From contig JASEVX010000008.1 of NCBI GenBank assembly GCA_031761405.1, forward strand, positions 45,560,507 to 45,624,506: a stretch of DNA of 64,000 nt, in the 5' to 3' direction. Source of the DNA: Serripes groenlandicus. Its lineage: Eukaryota > Mollusca > Bivalvia > Cardiida > Cardiidae. This document shows positions 44,101-56,100 of this stretch, piece by piece. Within the stretch, counting starts at the first letter, position 1. Every line of letters starts with the position of its first letter. The notes under the pieces were generated by a model. That model saw nothing but the letters and a program-made list of their open reading frames with translations. It was not told where the DNA came from and made no database searches. The position numbers were made by a program, and so were the translations under genes.

Positions 44101-47100
44101 AAGATTTTTTAGGTTTCTACTATAACCATATAAGGCAAAACAGACCCGTCACCGTGTGGCCATGTTTTTTGACCAATCAACATGGCTTGAAGGTATCTGA
44201 TAAAGGGTCACCCAAGGAACATTTCTACAAAATAATTTGAAAATCGGTCAACCAGTTTAGCAAGAATGATTTTAAAGTTGTTTTTGTTTGGTTACCACGG
44301 AAACCAGAATTCTGGTGAGGTTATTGATAGGATGCTTTCTGTTAAGTTTCACCCCAATTAACCCACTGGTTACTGAGGAGAAGATGCTGACAGACACAAG
44401 CCGGACGACGGATATAGGGCGATCACAATAACTGACCTTGAGCACTTAGTGCTCAGGTGAGCTAAAGAGTAATTAGCAGCATAGGTCTGAATAAAACATT
44501 GTAAGCAAATAGGAAATTGCTCAATATGGGCAATTTCTCAATTACAGCAGTATTTCCTTCTCAATTCTCAAAACAATACACAGTACATTTCTAGACAATG
44601 TGGTGATCACTGTAAGTATGAAACGCATAACCCTTTCCCACATAAAGACACTTTTTGAGCAATTTCTCCCTTTGTAACAATGTTTCCAACTCTTTCCAAT
44701 AATCAAACTTTCCCTTATACCCACTTTACACAGAAGTGGTGTCCGTTTAGATACTGTTGAACGTGACAAAATAGCCAGATCTCTCAACAAGCTTTCAATG
44801 AGCACCCAGCAATCGCCATGGTCTCTCAATGATCTTCCAGTGATCTCCAGTCGCCACGGTCTCCTCAAAGTTTTGACTCGGTCCAAAACAATCTCTCAGA
44901 GCTTTTTCAATGGATGGCAAATTTTTTGGTCACTCATTGATCTCTCTTTGTTGCATCTGATCTCTCAGCAATCTCCTTAGATCTCTCAAGGGTCTTTCAA
45001 TGAGCGCTCAATAAGCGCTCAATGACTGCCATGGTCTCTCGAAGATATATATATATATAGATGGCCATGGAAGTTTGTATTTTGATAGCACAACGAGCGC
45101 ACAAGGATTTCCCAAGCATTCACACAGAAACAACTTTTTCGGGGCTTTGAGAGATTGTCGAGAGATCGGGCCAAATTGTAGATCGCTCAAGAGTCATCCA
45201 ATGATCTTCGTGTGAGTAAAGGGGGCTTTATTGAGATATTCAATATTTGTATTTTCTCCCAAGATGTTTTCAATAACGTCTGCTGCAGATTTGTCGCATG
45301 CGGGAAAGGGTTCCCCATTCTTACCTTTTCATTTGGAATTAACAACTGAGCATTTAAGATCTGTTTCACGGCCAACAGAGAACATTGGTCCCTCACTGTT
45401 GCCGTTCTATTGTTGATGAAGTTGAGCATGGACTGGGCGGACTTTATCACATTTTTGTCGGAGGGTTCCAGATCCACCTGTTTGAGACACGTACACCAAT
45501 GCATTTGTATGTCCGACGAAGCACATGTACGGTTTAATGGAATGGATTGTAGAAGACTAAACGATCTTTGGGAATGATTGACTGGAATTTCTGTCCTTCG
45601 GAGATCGAGCACATCAAGTAATGTTTCGTGAATATCAAAAGGTGTCGTTAACTTGTTTGTATTTTTGTACAAATTCCTTATCAGTTTTGGATATTTTCTC
45701 TGGAACCATTTTGGAAATCTAAGAGACATCATTGGCAACCTTTCTTCCATTTTACCTTGTATCGTTTTTCTAACACGACTGTACCGAGCCCCATGATCTC
45801 CCATAACAATCAGTAACGTGTTCTCGAGATGTTTGTTGTCCTCTAAATATGCCAGTAGATCAGTCAGATCCTGATCCATGTACTCTCCTGGGTTGTTATC
45901 CCAATGGGTCAACTCACTTCCAAACAGTAAAGCAAACTTGGAGACATTATTATACTGGACGAAAAAATCCTTCATGTAGTCAAGTAAATATTCATGGTTT
46001 GGTTTGTACCCCGTGCAATATCTCGGACTGGATTGTCTTGGCTCAGAGTCCCACAGCGCTTGCCAGAACGGCCTCATATAGTGGTCTGTTGGCTGATCCT
46101 TGAAACCGTTCAATCTCAAGTTAAACATTCCGATAGTTGGTTCGTCCTCTGCAAACATGGTAGCATAACCGAGATCCTGGAATTTCTTCCAGATCAGTGG
46201 GTAAATGTCCACGTCGTGTGATTCTAATTGGTTCCGTCGCACTTCTGGCAATTCTGTCTCGAACTTTCCTATTTTAATGAAAGGAAATATTGTGATACTT
46301 CAGGTGATATATCAAAAACATTACGATGGCTCAGCGCAATACTAGGCTAACTCTATTTTCAATTTTTTTACAGGAGAGTGAAAAAACTGTTTACATGTTT
46401 TCCCTTTTGATATTTTGTAGATATTTTTTCTGTTCTATATGCTGATAAATGTTTCAAAACTAATGATCATATTCTTTTTAATCTGAAACTCTTTCTTAAT
46501 AGTTTAAAATAAATTATTTGAGTTAACAATAGTTTTGCAGTGAAAATCAATGATTTGTTGAAAAAAACTTAGCGCAAAACTAAACCTAAGTCAAGTTAGA
46601 CATAGTTTTGCACTTAAAATTAATGAAATGTTGATCTTTTTTTATGTAAAACCTATACTAAGTCAAGTAAGATATATTTCACCAATTTAATTTTGAAGTT
46701 ATTTTGAAGTTTAAACAATGCAATGAATAGAACATGCTCCAAAAGAGTTTTCTTGGACTCTTTCTTAATTGAAAGCATTTATTTGCCACTTATCAGTAAT
46801 GGCTAAATTATGTTTATATTTAATGACAGAGTGGAAAAGGGTGCAGGAAGAGTTAAAATTTCAATCTTTTGATAATTATATAACTTTATTTTGCCTATTC
46901 AAACAAAATGCTTGCTATACATCAAAAAAATATATTAAATCTTTGCTACATAAACTGCCTTTTCTGGCACCCAATACAGTATGCCTTTGAAAACAGTGTA
47001 GGAAGCAATCTGAAATCTTCCTGTACTGTTTGTCACACTGACAGTAAATGTAACCATTGTTCATTAATTACTGATAAGTGGTGACTTGATGCTTCCAAGT

Positions 47101-50100
47101 TAGTACAGTCCAAGAAAATGACTATGGAGCAGGATTACTAATATTTATCATAAAATGTTTGATAAAATGGCCCTCAAACTATTTATTCATTGCTCCATAA
47201 AACCGCATTTCCTCACATCCAATAAAGCAGGCATTTGGAAGCAATGTAGGAATAGTTGTAGGATAAGAAGGCCTTTGGGAACAGTGAAGGAAATTTAAGA
47301 TCGCTCATAATGAGCAATCTGAACCTTTCCTTCACAGATTTTCAACTCTGTCAGTTAATGTGAACATAATTCACCCATTATTGATAAGTTGTGAATTAAT
47401 GCTTTTGATTTGGTGGACTGTTCAAGAAAATAACTATGGAGCAAACAGTCAAATAGTTATGTTGTTAACTTATTTATTCACAACATATTTGTGAGCATAT
47501 CATTGTAACAAAAGTACATTGTAACTGTTGTTACTAAGGATTGTTTAAGTACATATTGGTAACAAAATAGCCTTACAGTACTATGAATTAGTTGGGAATC
47601 TCATGAGAAATGACTGCATAGAACGATGTAATGGGAATGAGGGATCACACCCTACCTACATAAGGAAATGAGCTCTTTGTACTTTTCAAATGTATAATGG
47701 AGTAGTCCTTTTGCAATATATTTAGCTCAATATCTTTCACAATCACATTCAGAACAGTGTTTGACTTCTTAACCACTGAGTCTACTGGACCATTGTTATC
47801 ATACTAAATTTCTGCTATATTGGAATTGTTAGATTCTATTTTGACTCTGTCCAAAAACCTTGTTCATTTCTTAATCCTGATAAACAATTTAGTATTTTGG
47901 AAACAGACTTGAAGTAAAAATAATATGACAAGTTCATTTCCTAAAGCTACAGTCACACGTAAGCCGGACTCAACACAGAGCAACACGGTACACCCTGGAT
48001 CAATAGATATCTTGATCCAGGATGATCCTGGGTGAAATTAAGTCGCAAAACATCGTCACCCCGGACCCAACACGGCACCTCAACGGATGAACACGGAGCC
48101 AACAAGGATCTGACCCAGGTACCAACACGGCAGCTTCCTGGAGTTAACACGGTCGCTACACAGACCATCTCGGACTACCCCGAATTAAAGAATCCTCTTG
48201 GCCGGTCCTGGATGACCACGGCAATTTTAAAGAGTTTAATATTGCCGGGGAGGTATCCATGACTATGACAGACCATCCAAGACTATCCCGGACCCAACAC
48301 AGATCTGACCACGGATTGGCCAAATTTTAGTACGGGGGGTCGGATGGACTGGGGCTTAAGCATGGTTTGGATTTTTATGACATGCAGTTCTTACAAATTA
48401 GTTGTGTACACACTAATTTGACTACTTGCCCTATCAATACAGGCATGGACATAATAATTGTCCTTCTGTGTGTGACTCTACAGTTTGAATAATGATTTGG
48501 GCATTTTTAAATGCTATGTGAACTTTCTGAGGAGAAATATTCAAAGTTCGGAGAAAAAATGTCTTGCAAACCCTAATATTTGTACCATTTAATGACAAAA
48601 TGCACATAAATGAATTAACTCATTTCTGACTAATGGAACTGGACTGTTTATTACTTTCTTCTTCTGTGAGTAGAATACTTAAAAAGAAACTGCCTTTGTC
48701 ATATTGCATCTCCTAACTTCCAATTGTTTGGTGTTTAATGCCGCTATCAACAATTATTAACAATCAGTTATATCACATCGTTTCCTGGGTAAATTACAAG
48801 TACTACTGGTCAATTTATCCTGACACTAACTAGTCAATAGTAATGCTAACCCTATAGCTTCTACATAGACCCTTCTACAATAATTTCTGCAGTCATGCCC
48901 AAACCCTGATCCATGACTTTCAAATTGTATTTCACTCTGATCAGCTACTAACTTTGCAGTCTTCCATGTTAATGTCTTCAACTATATCTTCATTTTCAAA
49001 ATCAATGCACTGTTGTTATTCACTCTCAACAATAGTTGGAACAATTTCTTCAACTTGGGCCATTAGTGTTTTGTCAGTTACTTTACTATTAGATCCCCTT
49101 TCTACTTTATAACAGTAACTGAGCTCCATTTCATTTGGTGAAACTGTTTTATCAACTAGATTAAATTTTCCTAATGTCATACACCTTTCTACTCAATTCA
49201 GTTTGCACCTATTGTTTCTATTCTTTTTCTTTTTGGAAGAATACAATTGGATAAGCTTGATTCTTAGTAAGTTTCATTCAACATTTTCTTCTCAAATTGT
49301 GAGAACATTTATTCAATACCAGAAGAGATGTGCTCTAAATCTAACCGAGAGTATCAGACTTCAAGATTTTTGAGAGTTTAGATAATGGGATGTCATCTTC
49401 AGATGACATAGCTGTAGCAAGTTCATAGTCATTATGAACAGACATTAAACTATGTTCACTGTCATCACCTAAACTACATTGTTGTAGTTATTCTTCAATC
49501 CTTTTGATTTTCTCATGCATCGTTTGTGTCTTTAATTATTTGAATGCCGAGCCCCGGTAGCGACGCGGGCTGTCAATCCAGGGGTTGTGAGTTCAAATCC
49601 CGGCTCGGCCAACTTTCTTCCGAGGATTGACAAAAGTCAATGCGACATGCGTCATTCTTCTTCTACCAATGGGCTAAGTCTATGTGGAAAAGCAGGCAGT
49701 TGCTTGGGAAGATTGTTGTGTGGAGTACTGGTGTGAGAAAACCAGGACATGCATGAGTAGGTGAACTGGCCGCCGTGATATAACTGAGAAATTAATAAAA
49801 ACGACGTTAAATCCCAATCAATCAATCAATTAATTATTTGAAGAATATAGGAATATACTCCTTCTGATATGTCAGAAAGATTATTACTTCAATATCATCT
49901 GATTCACTTGTATCAGTACATGTATTCTACACAATATCTACATGTGTGGCTTCAAATGTTACGAGTTCAATTTCTGGGTCCCCCAAACTTGATGTAAAAC
50001 AGGATCAAGTTTTCAAACTTACAGTGTGATGTGAACACTACATTATTGGTTTCTACCATACTGTTTTTGTTACTTGAATGAGGTGTTACTAAGCATTTCA

Positions 50101-53100
50101 TTGTTAGGGAAAGGATTTGTTTTTTCTTTCTTATGGTTTGATGCAAACTTACATAAGGTTTAACATTTAAAATTGAACCTGCATCAGATTTTAAAACTGC
50201 TCCACTGATTTGGAAGATCACTCACAAGTAGATACTCCTCTTTCTGTACACGAGATGAGGCTGTTACTACATTGTAATAAACATTGTTCCCTTTGATTAA
50301 TATCTCCTCCGGGGCTCATTGTGTCCATTTTGAGGCTTTCTTGATTATAAAGAACATTTCAGTTGCTTTAAAAACACTTTTTTCTATTTAACATGTTTTA
50401 AAATAGGACAAAAGAGAGAAACATGTATATGTTTTATACTATTTTTCAGTGCAAAACTATGTCTAAGTCAAGTTAGTGATAGTTTTGCACTAACATTTTT
50501 TTTTAAATTTATGATATTGTCGGTGCAAAACTATAGCTAACTCTACTTAGCTATAGTTTTGCACTCAAAAAAAGAATGATTTGACTTAGCATATTTTCTT
50601 GAAATTCAAATATCTTGTTAAATACTTAGAATATAATCAAGAACTTTTAAGTGAACCAGGAGAGTTTGATCATTGTTCAAAATTTATAATAAAACCAACT
50701 TTGAAAAAATATAGAGTTAGCATAGTATTGCGCTGAGCCATCGAAAATTTTGCTACACGAAATGTTTTCAAAGTTGTCTGCTGCAGATGCGTCTGAATGT
50801 GTCTGTATGTGGGCAATGGTTAACCTAAAGTATGTACAGTCCTATTTAACCTTTAACACTTTCCCTCGTATAGACGCTTTCTGACGCCTCTGCAGCAGAC
50901 AGCTTTTTGAAAACATAGTAACAAAAGTAGAAATTGCACAAAACGTGCAATTTCTCCTTTTGTCACAATGTTTTCCACTTTTAGTCATAGCTAGGTTATC
51001 CATTCAATTATAGAGATTTTCCAATATTTGACAAAATATGTTCAAAGTTGTCTGCTGCAGAATTGTCATATGAGGGAAAGGGTTAAGCCAAAATGATATT
51101 TTTTCTCATCTGCATACATGCACATGTAAGTCATTTGATGAGGTGGATGCTAAATATATGCAAAATAAAAACTATATTAAATTGTTACAGCAATGGAAAC
51201 ATTTTGGGAAAAAGAGAGCAATTTCCTCTATGTCCAGGAAGTTTTCAGAATTTGCCAACTGCAGGATCATAAACATTTTCCTACATTTTGAAAACATTGT
51301 AGTAAAAAAGCAAAATTACTCAAAATTAGCAGTTTCTACTTTTACAACAATTGTTTTAGACTCGATTCAATAATTATACTTAGATGCTTTTAAAGAAATC
51401 TGTTGCAGATGTGTTCACTGCAACAGTTGTTTATCTAATCATATATAAAATTACATTTTCTCTAGAAATCAATATTATTTTATTTCTCATCATGAAAGCT
51501 ATTATTGCTCAAATGAGCATGCTGTAAATGAATAGTTAACAATAGTTTGAATGGAAAACTGCAACAGCTGCTTGGAAAACTGTCCTCTGAGTGTTTCGAG
51601 GGTGTGATGCGTGGCTTAATTATATCAAGAGTGTGATTAATGGTTTACATCAAAAGTGTGATTAGTGGCTTAAATAAAGAGATGGCAACAAATCTGATGC
51701 CAATAATATCTCTCTTTACCCTTTCCCACATGCAGACACTTTCTGACGCTTCTACAGCATACAGCTTTAAAAAACATTGTGACAAAAGAAGAAATTGCTC
51801 AAGTCGAGCAATTTCTCCTTTTGCCAGTGTTTTCAACTCCATTTAATGATTAAAGTGTCATTAATGGATATTTTTCACATTTTTGATAAAATGTTTTCAA
51901 AGTCTTCTGCTGCAGATTTGTTGTATACATTGTGGGAAAGGGTTTAACAGAAGGCTTACTAGGGACAGTATCGCTCCACTTCCAATTACTATAGGCAAAC
52001 GTTAACCCTTTCCCTCATACGACAATTCTGCAGCAGATGATTTTGAACATATTTTGTCAAAAAATAGAAAATCTATTGAATGGATAACCTATGACTAAAA
52101 GTGGAAAACATTGTGGCAAAAGGAGAAATGGCTCGTTTTGAGCAATTTCTTCTTTTGTCACTATGTTTTCAAAAAGTCGTCTGCAGGCGTCAGAAAGCAT
52201 CTATATGAGGGAAAGGGTTAAAAGAGATGCACGCTTACACATCTATTTCTCTGCTGCAGACTTGTCCAATGTGTGAAAAGCTTAAACTAAAAGGAAGTCT
52301 GATTGTTTTGGGGTCTTTTGGGTCAAGGGTTAAGTCATTTCATCCATATAAGGTCATGTTTTTCTACCAATCAACATGGCTTGAAGGCATCTCATAGACA
52401 TTAGCCAAGGAACATTTCAACAAAATTATTTGAAATTCTGCCAAATAGATTCAGGAGATTAATTTTTTTAAGTTTTCACTTGAATCATATTAGGCAAAAC
52501 AGCCCTGCCCCCTGACGGACATGTTTTAAGACAAATCAGCATGGCATGAATCTGATAGATGATCACCCAAGGATCATTTCTACAAAAGTATTTTCCACCA
52601 ATCAACATGGCTTGAATGAATCTTAAAGAGGGACTACCAAGGAATATTTCTACAGAATTATTTGAAAATGAGCCAGTTTCAGGAGAAGATTTTAAAGGGA
52701 CTGAACACCATAATGGTCCAAAATCGTTATATTTTATACTTATTCTAATTAATCCAAAATACGTCTATATATATGTAACGGAATATTGTAGAAGGTCGTA
52801 CAAGTCTTGTTTTTCATTATTTCATAGGAAATAAGCAGTTAAAAAAACGTTCGCTCCGTGTTTTCCCGTTTAAAAACACCGTGGAATTTCCTCTTGCTCA
52901 TTTGAATTTGTGGATTCAATTCGACATTCTCTAACACTATCGACTCATTACATTCATGTATGCGTGAGTGTAAGAAACAACAACTCTGGGAAGGAGATTG
53001 TCAATTCGGTTGTAGTGATAACGTGATAAATATACAGCAATATTTTTAGATTTACTGGGTTACTAACCCAGTAGATTTTACAATGCAAAATAACGAAAAA

Positions 53101-56100
53101 TCTCCGCAATATCAATAGTGTGCATATATTGTAGTACATCAGTCAGCAAATCTCAATGCCTTACATGCAAAAACATCAAGGTAAAAGCAATTTTTAACAA
53201 TTTTCTTTTTTTTTTCGCTTTTTTCTCATATGGGATTCAGTCCCTTTAAAAAACAATCTTTCTGTAGCCATGAAAACTAGAATTGTGCATGCATCAAATA
53301 TAATGAAGTAATTTAAGAAAGGACATAGAGAGAAAACTACCAATGAAGTTTCGTTCTAATTCACCAAGCGGTTACAGAGGAGAAGTTGATTAAACCAAAA
53401 GTTTATTCATGAATGACGGACAATTCGCCATGACATTTATAAGCTTAAATGGCTTTCAGCCAGTGAAGCTTAAAAACAACAAACTTCAAATGTTTGGTAC
53501 CAAAAATAATTGTTCCATTAACCCCTTTCCCACATATAACAAATCTGCAGCAGACGGCTTTTTGAAAACATAGTGACAAAAGAAGAAATTGCACAGAACG
53601 TGCAAGTTCTCCTTTTGCCACAATGTTTTCCACTTTTTGTCATAGGCTATCCATTCAATTATGGAGATTTTCTATGTTTTGACAAAATATGTTCAAAGTC
53701 GTCTGCTGCAGAATTGTCGTATGAAAGATATAATTTTTTGAATGAAGTTTGAAAATATTGTGCCAAAAGGAGAATTGCTCTTTATTAGCAATTTTGCCTT
53801 TTGACACAATGTTTTCAAGTGTCGTCTACTGCAGAGGTGTTAAAAGCATCTTAATGTTTGTAAAGTATTTAACCCTTTTCCTCATATGACAATTCTGCAG
53901 CAGATGACTTTGAACGTATTTTGTCAAAACATAGAAAATCTCCATAATTGAAGGGATAACCTATGACTAAAAGTGGAAAACATTGTGGCAAAAGAAGAAA
54001 TTGCACGTTTTGTGCAATTTCTTCTTTTGTCACTATGTTTTCAAAAAGCTGTCTGCTGCAGAGTTGTCCTAAAGCGTTTATATGAGGGAAAGGGTTAAGA
54101 AAACAAAATAAGCAACTTACCTGGAGTACTGATCTTAGAACTCTTTGGTCGCAAAATTCAGAAGATCAGGGATTACCTTCATCAATCATTCTAAATGCCT
54201 TTTTTATACTTATTTGACATTAATTAACAAAAATATTATAACTGTAACTTTACCATGCATCTAGCAGTTCAGAAATTGTGTTGCTTTCAATTTAACCCTT
54301 TCCCTCATATGACAATTCTGCAGCAGACGACTTTGAACATATTGCTTCAAAAAATGGAAAATCTCTATAATTGAATTGTTTATAACCTATGACTAAAAGT
54401 GGAAAACATTGTGGCAAAAGGAGAAATTGCTCGTTTTGAGCAATTTCTTCTTTTGTCACTATGTTTTCAAAAAGCTGTCTGCTGCAGAGTTGTCCTAAAG
54501 CGTTTATATGAGGGAAAGGGTTAAGAAAACAAAATAAGCAACTTACCTGGAGTACTGATCTTAGAACTCTTTGGTCGCAAAATTCAGAAGATCAGGGATT
54601 ACCTTCATCAATCATTCTAAATGCCTTTTTTATACTTATTTGACATTAATTAACAAAAATATTATAACTGTAACTTTACCATGCATCTAGCAGTTCAGAA
54701 ATTGTGTTGCTTTCAATTTAACCCTTTCCCTCATATGACAATTCTGCAGCAGACGACTTTGAACATATTGTTTCAAAAAATGGAAAATCTCTATAATTGA
54801 ATTGTTTTATAACCTATGACTAAAAGTGGAAAACATTGTGGCAAAAGGAGAAATTGCTCGTTTTGAGCAATTTCTTCTTTTGTCACTATGTTTTCAAAAA
54901 GCTGTCTGCTGCAGAGGCGTCAGAAAGCGTCTATATGAGGGAAAGGGTTAAGAATTTTCTTCATTTTATTTTGCGTTTTCAACGGCATTTTAGTTATATC
55001 AGGGCAGCCACTTCACCTGACTGTGTCTTTTCTGGGTTTCTCACACCAGTGTCTTATCAAGGATTCAAAAACAAGGGAGGTATTGTTTTTTTCCTTCTTT
55101 GTCTAGATGTAAAAAATTAAGGGATTAACTTAATATTCAAAACAGTGTGAGAATTAGCACCCCCTCCTTAATTGGACACTTGGAGACACGAAGGCAACAG
55201 GTTACCTTCCCACATCGACTATTTAACCCATTAGTTACTGGTAGTTCACTAGTTGGTAATAAGGACCCCGTCTTCCCGTAACCCTTTCCCCACCTCCGTA
55301 GGCATTATTTTAGCTCAACAGCAGCAGACGACTTTTGAAAACATTGTGGCCAAAGGTGAAATTGCTCATGATGAGCAATTTCCCCTTTAGCCACAATGTT
55401 TTCATCTTTATAAATATAACAAACAAGCTATATTTTATGGAAATTGTTCGGGTTTTTGGTCACCATGTTTTCAAAGTCGTCTGCTTCAGATTTGCTGTAT
55501 ACATGTGGGAATGGGTTTATAAAAGTCGCTTAAACCCTTTCCCTCGTATAGACGCTTTCTGACGCCTCTGTAGCAGACAGCTTTTTGAAAACATAGTGAC
55601 AAAAGAAGAAATTGCACAAAACGTGCAATTTCTCCTTTTGCCACAATGTTTTCCACTTTTTGTCATAGGTTTTCCATTCAATTATGGAGATTTTCTATTT
55701 TTTGACAAAATACGTTCAAAGTCGTCTGCTGCAGAATTGTCGTATTCATGAGGGAAAGGGTTAAGTTATTCAGAGGTCCAGATAAGGAGGGGTATACAGC
55801 TCCTTTCCCCACAATATCTCTTTTATTATCCAGCCAAACCCTTAGATGGGTGCTCTCAAAAGAACAGTCTCATTGAGGCGATTCTTTTGAGTACCCATAC
55901 CATAGGGTTAGAGGTTAAAAAATAAGGATTTTAGAACATGAAAAAATGCCCCTTATCTATAGAGCTCAGTGCATACCTGTAAGCATTGGAATCATTGCTG
56001 CAGTAGTAGCATCTCCGACGATGTTATAACCGTCCAAGATGACAGCCTTTAGAGTCTGTTGAAGATATTTGTAGGTCAGTGGAAGTTTGCGCTGAAATGA

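Larger units (their letters stand above)
46324..50743. mobile_element. 4.4-kb DNA transposon with ~36-bp terminal inverted repeats
   Basis: Left CGATGGCTCAGCGCAATACT (46324) is mirrored by AGTATTGCGCTGAGCCATCG (ending 50743); pairing continues inward through GCTAACTCTA. Subterminal repeats with GCAAAACTA...AAGTCAAGTTAG...ATAGTTTTGCAC occur inside both ends (46540-46620 and 50450-50570). The interior contains a degenerate coding stretch on the minus strand, a foldback MITE, a SINE and a palindromic word-array element. The superfamily is not identified. It fills most of the first DUF229 coding intron and starts 55 bases from the coding exon 2 acceptor. Confidence 0.7.
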
